Assembly: GCA_947568835.1 (NCBI GenBank)
Contig: OX387603.1
Coordinates: 25,382,651-25,446,650 of the forward strand
From: Protonemura montana
Lineage: Eukaryota; Arthropoda; Insecta; Plecoptera; Nemouridae
DNA length: 64,000 bases
Direction of reading: 5' to 3'
How positions within the stretch are numbered: position 1 is the first letter of the stretch; each line of letters begins with the position of its first letter. The notes under the pieces were generated by a model. The model was not told the origin of the DNA. It saw only the letters and a program-made list of their open reading frames with translations, and did no database searches. Positions 1-11,500 of this stretch are shown piece after piece. The translations under genes and the position numbers were made by a program.

Positions 1-1265
1 GTAAGTTAAATTGAAACAGCCAATCCAACACCGGAATGCATTTTTATATAATCTTTGCAATTAAGCACATTTTCGGAATACTGCCAAAATCTCATGCGAC
101 TAAAAAAAAATATTGTAAAAATTCACGCAGAAATGTAATTTGTAACAGGAAGTAGCGACAAGTGGGTACTTAGTTTATGTCATCTATGAAAAAATTAAAA
201 TATGACAGAAATCCATCAATTAAAAGTTTGCTTCTTATCTCTCTCCAATAAAGACGCCACTGAAATATACTTTCTCGGGATAACATTTTTTTGTATTGTA
301 TTCTATTTTTATATTTTCTCTTGAATCACATATAGATACAGCTAATGGTATGAGATGTAAAGTAATAAATTAATATTAAAACCGAAGTCTTTGTAAGATA
401 AGTCTTCACTAAGCTAAATAATATAAATATAAAGTAAATTAGGAACAAGATTGTGTCGTGATTGAATTCTGTCTTGATTGAATAACAATCAAGACTGGAA
501 TATCCATCTGAAGTTATTATTTATAAAAGTTGCCTCGTGATTCGTCTCAAGGAAGATAGTGGCCCAACTAGCGAACTTGAACACCGCAAGCCTCGTCTAT
601 TACGGTCTGATTCAAGCAAATCTGACTATGGTGTGATTCTGTGGGTCAGGACTACTCAGTGGAAGATACTTTTTGTTCAACAAAAGTGAAATTAAGCCAC
701 ATTGGGATTGGAATTGAGAAATTGAAAGATTAAAACTTAACCAAGATTGGGACCGTGTAACGTCAAGGTCCAGAGCTTGGTTCGATTATGCTTCAGGTAT
801 GGTTATCCTCGACGGTGAAAATGGTTCACCTTATAGGTAAACTGCCTTAATAACAAGTTTTTAAGTCAAATTTTCTTCGAAACCAAACAACGTAGACTCG
901 GCCATAGTTTTGCAAATAAGCCAAAGCCTTCTTAATCTAAGCTTACGTCACCACGATCACGTAAAAATTTGATAGATTAAGCGGCGAGGTCAAGAATTAT
1001 GCCATTAAGTAAGAACATTAAACCTTGTAAGACCATAATTCACTTTTACCATCTTAAGACTTAGCTGAGCCAGCGTTTGCTAGCTAGGCCAAGGTTTCCA
1101 CATTAAGTAAGGGTCTGGATGCTATGCCATTATTCTGTCGCTAAGCCAGGGCTAGCACACGAAGCCAGGATTTTCACCCATAGCTGGGGTTTATACACTT
1201 AACTGTAGTTTCTAAGCTTGGGTAGAGGGTTTGCTCGTAACAAACACCGCCTCGCAGCGTCGACC

Positions 1266-1271
1266 TATAAA
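1266..1271 (+). promoter_or_regulatory. TATA box, gene copy 1
   Basis: TATAAA sits in the array-wide context GTCGACC-TATAAA-GCACCGTGAGG, 98 bases before the ATG. The distance is 89 bases in every other copy; this copy has about 9 extra bases in the leader. A start site about 30-35 bases downstream would fall near AACAGTCG. That would put the upstream ATGs of the leader at or before the transcript start and make MKSS the first usable start. Confidence 0.75.
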
Positions 1272-1363
1272 GCACCGTGAGGTAGATGGCCAACAGGTGA
1301 CGACCAACAGTCGTCAAACAGGTACGAAGACATCAAGATTCAGAAGACAGAAGGCATCGTAAG

Positions 1364-2142
1364 ATGAAGTCATCAGTTGCGATATTCGCCTTTCTGGCGT
1401 TGATGCTGACAGCACTGGTGCAGGTGATTACCTCTGAAGCTAGATCAAATGTTAGCCACTTTAGGGAGTTGATTGAAAATTTCACGCATTTCACAACCGT
1501 CACGCAAGTTGGTTCATCTCGAGCAGGTCTCGCCATCTTATTGCCAGTATTTCAACTACGATAAATAACTTTGAAAACCATTTGAATGCATTGCATCCTG
1601 AAAGTGCTAATTCTGCGCTCTTATTGTATCGACATACGGCTAAAAGTCATTTCAGCATATCGTGCTAGGCCAGCAAATATAATAATGCTCTCTCATGTGC
1701 TTGTCCAGTGCATGTGCATGCGTGCCTCGCTCGCATCGACACCCTTAAGGTACGCTTAGATTCTTTGATTTGTAAGTACAGGTCTGAGCTTTAAGCATTC
1801 CCAACGTCACAGATTTAATGAGCCAGAATTCCAATGGTGGTATGATTATGCTTTGTTGACTCGCTGCATCGTCTTAACGGGCGACCTTTTACCCAGCGCA
1901 GTATCACCGCTATCGTACGGATCTGACCTAACTCGACGTTTGTGCTTTTGCAGATTCAGGCGCAGGCTACGGCTGGAACTTGCATGGATAATGCCGCTCG
2001 CAGCGTTGATCCAGTTATTCCTTGCCCGACGGCGGACAATACAGAGTGCGTCCAAGAAACTAGCCAGAATGTCGCCCCCTTGCCGACCCTTCGGGATATT
2101 ATAATGGGAAGAAAACGTCGAACAAAAATTCGAATAGTCTAG
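1364..2142 (+). CDS. Small secreted peptide precursor, copy 1 (type A, extended C terminus)
   Basis: Two-exon gene. Exon 1 is 1364-1423 (20 codons, MKSSVAIFAF to LVQ). The intron 1424-1953 has donor CAG|GTGATT, branch site CTAAC and acceptor TTTTGCAG. Exon 2 is 1954-2142. The exons join in phase 0 to give 82 residues. The first 25 form a signal peptide (K2, hydrophobic core, probable cleavage after AQA). The mature part starts TAGTC and has three cysteines. This is the only copy that does not stop after MGG: a two-base loss converts the end into MG-RKRR-TKIRIV, adding a basic tail. The family is not recognised. Poly(A) signal at 2200-2205. It could be a diverged edge copy that is still functional or one that is decaying. 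Confidence 0.72.
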
Positions 2143-2494
2143 CCGGCCCAGTGGTCGTCTTATGCAAGATAAAGTGCTGCCATGTGTAATTATGTTATAA
2201 ATAAAACCTGCCCATGAGGCCATTGAAAATCTGTTTTGTTTGCATTTTTTCCGCCTGCCATTTATTGACTCTGTCATTTTTGGCAATGTTATATTGAAAT
2301 AAAGTTTATTTTATGTTAGAAGTTTGCGCCAACTTGAGAACCATTGAGAAACACTATAACTCCGTTAAAGGGCTCGCGAGAAAAGACTCTGATCTTGCCG
2401 CCCACAGAAAATCAATAGCCAGGGCGAGACCTTAGCGCGATTGCAAGGAGCCAGCTTGTGACTTAACAACTCACGAGGCGCTCACAACCCTCAT

Positions 2495-4970
2495 TCAATC
2501 CACAATCAATCTGATCTCAGACGTTCATAGCGAAAATACAGACATGCCGACGAGAGTTACTGTGACGTCTTCTAATACCCTTGACAACATATTTACCAAT
2601 ATTAGCGTGATCCAATGCAATTTGGTAAACCTTGCGATATCGGACCACTATGGGCTGCAGCTTAAATTTAAATCAGCTACAGTGATGAAGGGAATGGCTG
2701 CAACCGGACCAAGGGTTCTCAAGCGGAATTACTCAGCAGGCAACATTGAATACCTCAACCAACTCCTCAGTCTGGCAACATGGAGTGAAGTATACACAGG
2801 CGAATCTGTTGACGAAAGGTTTACTCGTTCCACAGCGTATTTACTCAAGCATTTAATGCGGCATTTCCCTAGCGGGCTCAAATCCCTAAAAAGCAGGATA
2901 AGGGTTGGATTACCCCAGCGGTTCGCAAGCCAGCACAAGACTTTAAATTACTGTACGATAAGATGAAAGTAGTCGGTGACGTGCAACTGACTAAGGATCA
3001 TGGCATCGCCAGGAAGAACCACAGAGCCATGAACAAGAAAGCGAAGAGAGAGTACAACAATAAGTACATCACTGGCGCACCTAACAAAGGTAGGGCGGCA
3101 TGGCGAGTTATCAGAGGGAACACCACATCGGTGCCAGCTGCAAAACCGCCAATCACAATCTCATCAGGTGGCAAGGCACAATCCGACCCAGCAGTCTGCG
3201 CTGAGGCGTTCAACAAGTACTTCTGTGAAGCTGTGCCTTATCTGATCTCTGGAAACAAGAGTGATATCGCACCCACCATGAGACAAAGCCCTACGAATGA
3301 ATCGCAGCTTCCCTCTGGTCAGATATTCTTCAGACCAGTCCACACGCAAGAAATCGTCAGTATTTTTAATAACAAGTGCAAAAAACGATCAGCGGGATTT
3401 GACGAAATTCTTAGTAATCTTCTCAGAGCCTGCTCTGAGCACATCTGCAAGCCACTAGAAGATGTAATAAATTGCTCTTTGTCGCAAGGTGTTTTCCCAG
3501 AGAAGATAAAACTTGCAAAGATTATCCCAATTTACAAGAAGGGAGATAAACAGCAACTGGAAAACTATCGCCCAATCGCGCTACTATCGTCATTCTCTAA
3601 AATTTTTGAAGTCGTTGTCTACAACAGAATTATGTCCTTCCTGGAAAAATGGAACCTTCTTGCTTCGAACCAGTTTGGGTTCCAGAAGAACAAATCTGCG
3701 ACTCAAGCCATTGATAGCTTCTTAGCATCGATATACTGCGCGCTCGACAGTAAGAGACTTGCTGTCGGTCTTTTCTACGACATGACTAAGGCGTTCGACA
3801 GCCTGAACCATGAACACCTTTCATCTGTCCTCCGTAATTTGGGATTCAGAGGTATTGCTCTTCGCTGGATCAGGTCATTCCTCCAGAATCGTCGTCAAGT
3901 TGTTGCTCTCGAAGGAAATGTAGAATTTAGCACAACTCTCTCCAAAGAAAGATCAACGTTCGTCGGTGTACCCCAAGGAACTGTGCTCGGGCCCCTATTG
4001 TACATCCTGTATGTTAACCATCTTCCAGCAGCGCTAGGTCAAGGTACAATCGCCCTTTATGCTGACGACACAAGCCACCTGGTGACGGCCAAGACAACAG
4101 AAACTCTGTACTCTGCAGCGAGGATGGCGGCTAGTAACATGGTGTCTTGGTGCAGCACTGCTCAGCTAATAATCAATTCTCATAAATCATTGTACCTACA
4201 ATTCCATACCCGCCAACGTCTCCTTAATAGTAGCCCCTTTATCCCTCTGCGTGACAAGAATATGCAGGAAAGCTCCGAGACAAAATTCCTAGGTCTGACC
4301 TTAGACAATACGCTCAGTTGGAGGTCGCACATCGAGGCAGTAGCAAAGAAAATGACTCCCATGGTATACCTGCTCAGAAACCTTAGACTTGAAACTAGCC
4401 CAGAAATTCTCAGACTAACGTATTTCTCGCTCTTCCAGTCACACTTATCGTACGGATTGTGCTTCTGGGGTTTCTCATCGTGTATGAAGAGAATCCTTAT
4501 CATCCCAAAAAGGGCTGTGTGCGCTTTGATGGGAGTTGACAGGCGTACCACGTGCAAGCCGCTGTTTAAGAAGCTAGGAATATTAACTGCCCCATGCCTC
4601 TATATGAACAACGTTATCAACCTCACACGTTCAAGAATCCACACCGTGGCCACCAACGAGGACGTCCACAGACATGACACGCGAGGAAGAACTGACCTTC
4701 GCACTGAGTCCCATAAGCTTTCTATTTACACCAAGAGCCCAGCCTATGCGGGGGTATATTTTTATAATAGGTTACTTCTTGCCATAAAAATTGTACCGGT
4801 GATACTGCATTCCGAAAACAGCTGTAGGTACCAGTTTTTATTGCAAGAAGCATTTTACTCAGTTCACTACAAGAAACAATATAAACTAATAATTTATATG
4901 CAATAGGACATATTCAATAACAAATGTACCATGTTAGTTTTTACTGAATAAAACTTAAAAAAAAAAAAAA
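2495..4970 (+). mobile_element. Jockey-like non-LTR retrotransposon (LINE), 5'-truncated
   Basis: The insertion breaks array sequence between CCCTCAT (ending 2494) and TCCGATGTGG (from 4971), which are adjacent in other units. The left edge lies inside an endonuclease coding region, so the element is 5'-truncated. The right edge has AATAAA (4947-4952) and about 14 A residues, as expected for target-primed reverse transcription. No clear target-site duplication is visible. It occurs only in unit 1. Confidence 0.9.
2496..4906 (+). pseudogene. LINE ORF2: endonuclease C terminus and reverse transcriptase, one frameshift
   Basis: Bases 2496 to about 2895 encode the end of an apurinic-type endonuclease; the motifs TRVTVTSSNTLDNIFTN and SDHYG are typical of Jockey-clade elements. 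The frame then shifts by one near the A-run at about 2888-2900. It continues as GWITPAV and the long open frame that is uninterrupted from 2963 to 4906 (647 codons from its first ATG). That frame has the reverse transcriptase motifs in order: YRPIALLS, QFGF, DMTKAFD (D about residue 273), GVPQGTVLGP and the catalytic YADD (about residue 366). A thumb and C-terminal tail follow, ending at a stop before the poly(A). The truncation and frameshift make it non-autonomous, although the polymerase domain looks intact. Confidence 0.88.
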
Positions 4971-6109
4971 TCCGATGTGGTTCATGTGCGCAGAAAAGAT
5001 CTATTTTGAACAGAGAGTACGGTGGATATAAATCAATAATCAACATTAAAACTATCAACATCGTTACAATCCATACATCGTGAAAAACCAGAGTGATAAA
5101 TGGTTCTACGATCGTCAACGATAGGATCGTATTGTATTGTATTCTATTTTTATATTTGCTCTCGAATCACATATAGATACAGCTAATGGTATAAGTTTGT
5201 CAAATAATAAATTAATATTAAAACCGAAGTCAGCGTAAAATAAGTCTTCACTAAGCTAAAAAATATAAATGTTAAGTAAATTAGGAACTATGTTGTGTCT
5301 TGTTTGAATTCTGTCTTGATAGAACAACAATCAAGAATTAAATATCCATCTAAAGTTATTATTAATAAAAGTTGCCTCGTGATTAGTCTCAATAAAGATA
5401 GTGGCCCAACTAGCGGACTTGAACACCGTAAGCCTCGTCTATAACAGTCTGATTCAAGAAAATCTGCACTATGGTGTAATTCTGTGAGTCAGAACAACCC
5501 CGTGGAAGATACTTTTTTGTTCTACAAAAGTGAAATAAATCCACATTGGGATTGGCATTAAGTAATTGAAAGATTAAAACTGAACCAAGATTGGGACCGA
5601 GTCACGTCAAGGTCCAGAGCATGGTCCGGTTATGCTTCGGGACTGGTAATCCTCGACGGTGAAAATGGTTCACCTTTTAAGTTAACTGCCTCAATAACAA
5701 GTTTTTAAGTCAAATTTTCTTCGAAACCAAACAACGTAGACTCGGCCATAGTTTTGCAAATAAGCCAAAGCCTTCTTAATCTAGGCTAACGTCACCACGA
5801 TCACGTAAAAATTTGATAGATTAAGCGGCGAGGTCAAAAATGATGACATTATTTAAGAACATTTAACCTAGTAAGACCATGATTCACTTTTATTATCCAA
5901 ATACTTAGCGGAGCCGGCATTTGCTAGCTAGGCCAAGGTTTCCACATTAAGTAAGGGTCTAGATGCTATGCCATTATTCTGCCGCTAAGCCAGGGCAAGC
6001 ACATGATGCCAGGATTTGGACTTTAAGCTGGGGTTTATAAACTTAACTGTAGTTTCTAAGCTTGGAAAGAGGGTTTGCTCGTAACAAACACCACCCCGCA
6101 GCGTCGACC

Positions 6110-6115
6110 TATAAA
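6110..6115 (+). promoter_or_regulatory. TATA box, gene copy 2
   Basis: TATAAA in the array promoter context, 89 bases before the ATG at 6199. Confidence 0.75.
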
Positions 6116-6198
6116 GCACCGTGAGGAAGATGGCAATACCAACAGTCGTCAAACAGGTACGAAGACATCAAAATTCAGAAGACAGAAGGCATTATAAG

Positions 6199-6952
6199 AT
6201 GAAGTCATCATTTGCGATGTTCGCCTTTTTGGCGTTGATGCTGACAGCGCTGGTGCAGGTGATTACCTCTGAAGCTAGATCAAATGTTAGCCACTTTAGG
6301 GAGTTGCTTGAAAATTTCACGCACTAAACAACCGTCACGCAAGTTGATTCATCTAGAGCAGGCCTTGCCTTCTTAATGCTTGTAGTTCAACTTCGATGAA
6401 TAACTTTGAAAACCATTTCAATGCATTACATTCTGAAAGTGCTAATGCTGCGCTCTTATTTTCTTGACGAACGGTTTAAAGTCATTTCAGTATATCGTGC
6501 TAGGCAAGCAAGTATAATCCTGCTTCTTCATGTGCTTGTCCAGTGCATGTGCATGCGTGCCTCGCTCGCATGGACGCCCTTCTAGTACGCTTAGATTCTT
6601 TGATTTGTAGGCACAGTTTCGAGCTTTAAGCATTCCCTTCCTCACACACTAAATGAGCTTGAATTCCAATGGTGGAATGTTTTTGCTTTGTTCGTATAGC
6701 TGCATCGGCGGAAAGGGAGTCCATTTCTCCAGCGCAGTGTCACTGCTACGGTTCGGATCTGACCTAACTCGACGTTTTTTTTTTTTGCAGATTCAGGCGC
6801 AGCCCACGGCTGGCACCTGCCTGGAGAATGCCGCTCGCAGCATCGGGACAGTCATTCTTGGCCCGACGGCGGACAATACAGAGTACCTCCAAGTAACTAG
6901 CCCGATATATACCCCCTTGCCGGCGCCTAGGGATATTATAATGGGAGGATAA
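6199..6952 (+). CDS. Small secreted peptide precursor, copy 2 (type B)
   Basis: Exon 1 is 6199-6258 and exon 2 is 6791-6952, a 73-residue precursor. The acceptor follows an unusually long T run. The mature part starts TAGTCLENAARS and keeps only the first of the three cysteines; the other positions read LGP and EYL. It ends DIIMGG. The leader has F5 where others have V5. Reading on from exon 1 into the intron meets a stop after NFTH, so only the spliced product is a sensible peptide. Poly(A) signal at 7018-7023. This is the most diverged type B copy. Confidence 0.75.
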
Positions 6953-9489
6953 AAATCGTGCCAGCAGAGTGGTCGTCTTATGCAAGATAAAGTGCTGTCA
7001 TTTGTAATTATGTTAATAATAAAACCTGCTCATTAGGCCATTGAAAATCTGTTTTGTTTGCATTTCTTACGCCTGCCATTTATTGACTCTGTCATTTGTT
7101 GGCAATGTTATATTGTAATAAGGTTTCTTTTATGTTAGAAAGTTGCGCCAACTTGAGAACCATTGAGTAACACATCAACTCCGTTAACGGGCTCGCGCGA
7201 AAAAACTCTGATCTTGACGCCCACAGAAAATCAATAGCCAGGGCGAGACCTAAGCGCGATTGCAAGGAGCGCAGCTTGTGACTCAACAACTCACGAGGCG
7301 CCCACAACCCTCATGTCCGATGTGGTTCATGTGCGCAGAAGGGATTTATTTTGAGCAGAGAGTACGGTGGGAATGAATCAATTACCAACATTAAAAACTA
7401 TCAACAACGTGAAAATCCATACATCGTTAAAAACCAAAATGATTAATGGTTCTACGATCGCCAACGAGAGGATCATCAAAATAACGGTCCTTTACATGTT
7501 ATGTCAAAGTTTCTGCACTAACATTAAGGGAAAGAATTCCAGTTATTATGGACGTATTTTTGAGACTTTTCCCGGACGCATTATTGATGTCCAAATTTTA
7601 TAAATCGAGTATGTCGCAGAATAAAGACAAAATATTGAAATAAATCAAACCATTATTCACTTTCCAATATATATTTCCCACGTTCTAAAATACAACCTAA
7701 AATGTACATATTATAACCAAGCTCGGGGTAGCCAAAAAGGCAAAGTTTATTTACATTGTCAAAAAACTTGTATAAATTGGACTTGATCAGGTATCTTATC
7801 TTCATCTCATACTGGATTTAAATCATTTTTAGCTCAGGCGTGGGACGTTGATTTGGTTGCAAAGTTGATTTTTTTTTTTGGCTTATCCATTTTTTTTTTC
7901 GCCATGTGTCTTTATATCGGGTCTTAAAACTCTGTGTTCATCTCACTTTTTTTGCCACAAGTTTTTTTAAAGTTTCAGGATAATTGAACCAACTAAAAAT
8001 TAAACATCTCGCGATTCGACGCAGAATGCAATTACACACGAGGTTAGGTGCCAATGACCAAAACAATAAAAAGCTCATTAAATAGCAATAAAGTTCTATT
8101 TTTTTGGCATTAAAGAAACGTTTAAATTATTAACGTGGCACATTTGTTTTATAAACCCTTTTTTTTTTTTTTTTTTTTTTAAATAGCAAAATTAATGTTT
8201 TGGCTGTTTTTTGCAGTTTCACTTGAGGTCAATCGATGTTAATCTAAAAACTTAGCAAGCGAGCAAAGTGCGTTTTTACAAAACGTGTAAATTTTTATAA
8301 CTTAACACGTTAAGAAGAAGATGTGACGTAAGGATATGGTAAATATTCTGCCCAGATTGTGGAATTATACCAACACTAAATATTCGATAAAAGGTTTTTC
8401 AAAATAAACTTGGCAAATTTAATTCAACGATGCAAGTTAAAATGAAACAGCTTATTTGTCACCGGAATGCATTTTTATATAGTCTTTGCAATTCAGCACA
8501 TTTTCGGAATACTGCCAAAATCTCATGTGACTTACAATTTTTTTGTAAACTTTCACACGAAAATGTTCTTTGTAACAGGAAGATGCCACAAGTGGGTACT
8601 TAGTTTAGGTCATCAAATGAAAAATTAAAAAATGACATAAATCCTTCAAATTAAGATATTGCTTCTTATCTCTCTCCATTAAACCCTCCACTGAAATTTA
8701 ATTTCTCGGAATAACATTGTTAAGTATTGTATTCTATTTTTATATTTGCTCTTGAATCACATATAGATACAGCTAATGGTATGAGTTTGTCAAGTAATAA
8801 ATTAATATTTAAACCGAAGTCTTCGTAAGATAAGTCTTCACTAAGCTAAATAATGTAAATATAAAGTAAATTAGGAACTATATTGTGTCTTGTTTGAATT
8901 CTGTCTTGATTGATCTACAATCAAGACTGGAATATCCATCTGAAGTTATTATTTGTAAAAGTTGCCTCGTGATTCGTCTCATTAAAGATAGTTGCCCAAC
9001 TAGCGGACTTGAACACCGCAAGCCTCGTCTATTACAGTCTGATTCAAGCAAATCTGGTATGGTGTGATTCTGTGGGTCAGGACAACCCCGTGGAAGATAC
9101 TTTTTGTTCTACAAAAGTGAGATTAAGCCACATTGGGATTGGCATTAAGTAATTGAAAGATTAAAACTGAACCAAGATTGGGACCGTGTCAGGTCAAGGT
9201 CCAGAGCATGGTCCGGTTATGCTTCGGGACTGGTAATCCTCGACGGTGAAAATGGTTCACCTTATAAGTTAACTGCCTCAATAACAAGTTTTTAAGTCAA
9301 ATTTTCTTCGAAACCAAACAACGTAGACTCGGCCATAGTTTTGCAAATAAACCAAAGCCTTCTTAATCTAGGCTAACGTCACCACGATCACGTAAAAATT
9401 TGATAGATTAAGCGGCGAGGTCAAAAATGATGCCATTATTTAAGAACATTTAACCTAGTAAGACCATGATTCACTTTTATTATCCAAAT

Positions 9490-9665
9490 ACTTAGCGGAG
9501 CCAGCATTTGCTAGCTAGGCCAAGGTTTCCACATTAAGTAAGGGTCTAGATGCTATGCCATTATTCTGCCGCTAAGCCAGGGCAAGCACATGATGCCAGG
9601 ATTTGGACTTTAAGCTGGGGTTTATACACTTAACTGTAGTTTCTAAGCTTGGAAAGAGGGTTTGC
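9490..9665. repeat. Degenerate GCCA-containing repeats upstream of the TATA box
   Basis: A run of related short motifs sits about 30-200 bases before the TATA box: GGAGCCAGC, GCTAGGCCAAGG, GCTATGCCATT, GCTAAGCCAGGG, GATGCCAGG, TAAGCTGGGG, TAAGCTTGG. They are spaced roughly 15-40 bases apart. The same run lies upstream of every forward gene in the array and is absent from the inverted exon-1 blocks. It may be a decayed tandem repeat or a cluster of transcription-factor sites; the sequence alone does not decide. Confidence 0.5.
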
Positions 9666-9696
9666 TCGTAACAAACACCACCACGCAGCGTCGACC

Positions 9697-9702
9697 TATA
9701 AA
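9697..9702 (+). promoter_or_regulatory. TATA box, gene copy 3
   Basis: TATAAA, 89 bases before the ATG at 9786. Confidence 0.75.
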
Positions 9703-9785
9703 GCACCGTGAGGAAGATGGCAATACCAACAGTCGTCAAACAGGTACGAAGACATCAAGATTCAGAAGACAGAAGGCATTATAAG

Positions 9786-10535
9786 ATGAAGTCATCAGTT
9801 GCGATGTTCGCCTTTTTGGCGTTGATGCTGACAGCGCTGGTGCAGGTGATTACCTCTGAAGCTAGATCAAATGTTAGCCACTTTAGGGAGTTGATAGAAA
9901 ATTTCACGCACTTAACAACCGTCACGCAAGTTGATTCATCTCGAGCAGGCCTTGCCTTCTTATAGCTTATAGTTCAACTACGAAAATAACTTTGAAAACC
10001 ATTTCAATGCATTACATCCTGAAAGTGCTCATGCTGCGCTCTTATTGTATCGACATACGGCTAAAAGTCATTTCAGCATATCGTGCTAGGCCAGCAAATA
10101 TAATAATGCTTCCTCACGTGCATGTCCAGAGCATGTGCATGCGTGCCTCGCTCGCATCGACGCCCTTAAGGTACGCTTAGATTCTTTGATTTATAAGTAC
10201 AGTTCTGAGCTTTAAGCATTCCCAAAGTCACAGATAAAATGAACCAGAATTCCAATGGTGGTATGATATTATTGTGTTGACTCGCTGCATCGAATTAAAG
10301 GGCGACCTTTTATCTCGCGCTGTATTACGCTATAGTTCGGAACTGACCTAACTCGACGTTTGTGCTTTTTCAGATTCAGGCGCAGGCCACGGCTGGCACT
10401 TGCATGGAGAATGCTGTTCGCAGCGTTGATCCAGTCATTCCTTGCCCGACGGCGGACAATACAGAGTGCGTTCAAGAAACTAGCCAGAAAGTCGCCCCCT
10501 TGCCGAGCCCCCGGGATATTGTAATGGGAGGATAA
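9786..10535 (+). CDS. Small secreted peptide precursor, copy 3 (type A, reference copy)
   Basis: Exon 1 is 9786-9845 (20 codons). The intron 9846-10373 has CAG|GTGATT, a branch CTAAC at 10348-10352 about 22 bases before the acceptor, and CTTTTTCAG. Exon 2 is 10374-10535. The 73-residue product has a signal peptide of about 25 residues ending AQA. The 48-residue mature peptide has Cys at mature positions 5, 19 and 27, a proline-rich end (APLPSP) and C terminus RDIVMGG. It is acidic (six D/E against three K/R) and has no N-glycosylation site. An odd cysteine number suggests one intramolecular bond plus a free or intermolecular cysteine. I chose MKSS rather than the in-frame upstream ATGs because it starts the signal peptide. 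Poly(A) signal at 10601-10606. The family is not recognised; secretion is the only inference offered. Confidence 0.78.
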
Positions 10536-11214
10536 AAGTCGTTCCAGCAGAGTGGTCGTCTAATGCAAGATAAAGTGCTGAAATTTGTAATTATGTTATT
10601 AATAAAACCTGCTCATGAGGCCATTGAAAATCTATTTTGTTTGCATTTATTCTGCCAGCCATTTATTGTCTCTGTTATTTTTTGGTAATGTTAAATTGAA
10701 ATAAAGTTTATATTATGTTAGAAAGTTGCGCCAACTTAAGAACCATTGAGAAACACATTAACTCCGTTAACGGGCTCGCGAGAAAAGACTCTGATCTTGC
10801 CGCCCACAGAAAATCAATAGCCAGGGCGAGACCTCAGCGCGATTGCAAGGAGCCAGCTTGTGACTCAACAACTCACGAGGCGCCCACAACCCTCATTTTC
10901 GATGTGGTTCATGTGCTTAGTAGAGATTTATATTGAACAGAGAGTAGGGTGGAAATAAATAAATAATTAACATTAAAAACTATCCACAACGTGACAATCC
11001 CTAAATCGTGAAAAACCAGACTGATTAATGGTTCTACGATCGTCAATGATAGGATCATCAACCTTACGGTTATTTACAAGTTATGTCAGAGATTCTGTAC
11101 TTACAATAGGGTAAAGAATTCTAGTTATTGTGGACTTTTTTTTTTTACTTTTCCCGGACGCATTGTTGATGTCAGAATTTTATAAATCGAGTATGTCGCA
11201 AAATCAAGACAAAA

Positions 11215-11454
11215 AATCAAACGGTCGATTTGTTAAAGGGCCTTTAGCAAATGGTGTCAAAATATTTAATAAATTACCATATGAGGTCAAGAGTAAACGA
11301 AGAGAAAAACACTTCAGCAAGTTGTTACGTAAATTTCTAATGGGCCATTGTTTTTACTCACTGAATTAATTTAATAAATGTGACTTATGTAACCATACAC
11401 TATTTATACTGGAATGACGTTCTAATGTTGAAAAACCAATTTGGAATAAAAAGA

Positions 11455-11499
<45 letters not shown>

Positions 11500-11500
11500 T
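11215..11500 (+). mobile_element. LINE fragment type 1, (ATT)n tail, unit 3
   Basis: The insertion lies between AGACAAAA and AAATGAATCTGACC, which adjoin in type B units. It encodes the end of a Jockey-like ORF2 (FVKGPLANGVKIFNKLPYEV to GHCFYSLN) in an open frame. It ends in GGAATAAAAAG and about 15 ATT repeats (11455-11499). 5'-truncated and about 286 bp long. Confidence 0.8.

Larger units (their letters stand above)
1..5128. repeat. Array unit 1 (type A gene, LINE insertion, short spacer)
   Basis: The window opens inside the unit spacer, at the stretch that follows TTCAACGATG in later units. The unit holds a gene (1364-2142) and a 2.5-kb retrotransposon (2495-4970). Its downstream spacer stops near 5128, where TAGGATC joins GTATTGTATTC directly. 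In other units about 1.25 kb lies between these two points, so this unit carries a large deletion. Bases 1-1260 are spacer and upstream region without a credible gene. Confidence 0.85.
5129..8422. repeat. Array unit 2 (type B gene, no LINE fragment in spacer)
   Basis: The unit begins at the deletion junction with unit 1 and runs to TTCAACGATG at 8423. It carries the copy 2 gene (6199-6952). The spacer 7313-8422 is AT-rich with a poly-T run around 8153-8180. It lacks both the (ATT)n-tailed and the (AATAC)n-tailed retrotransposon fragments of later units, so it preserves the empty target sites for both. No gene is seen in the spacer. Confidence 0.85.

Noticed and set aside
8153..8180. Poly-T run read as the reversed poly(A) of a minus-strand retrotransposon.
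   Set aside because: Neighbouring sequence is ordinary spacer aligned with other units, where the run is shorter; no inserted sequence lies beside it.
9708..9785. In-frame upstream ATGs (MRKMAIPTVVKQ...) that would lengthen the leader by 23-26 residues.
   Set aside because: They lie only 11-20 bases after the TATA box, so probably before the transcript start. They would bury the signal peptide behind a charged stretch, and unit 1 lacks this frame.
10715..10936. A 73-codon frame after each gene (ML-SCANLR or ML-VCANLR type start) repeated in most units.
   Set aside because: It is disrupted in unit 1 and has a stop in unit 2. Differences between A and B units fall mainly at residue-changing positions without any codon pattern, and no leader, promoter or splice context supports it.
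11455..11499. CRISPR-like or regulatory array at the ATT repeats.
   Set aside because: It is the microsatellite tail of a truncated LINE and has no repeat-spacer structure.
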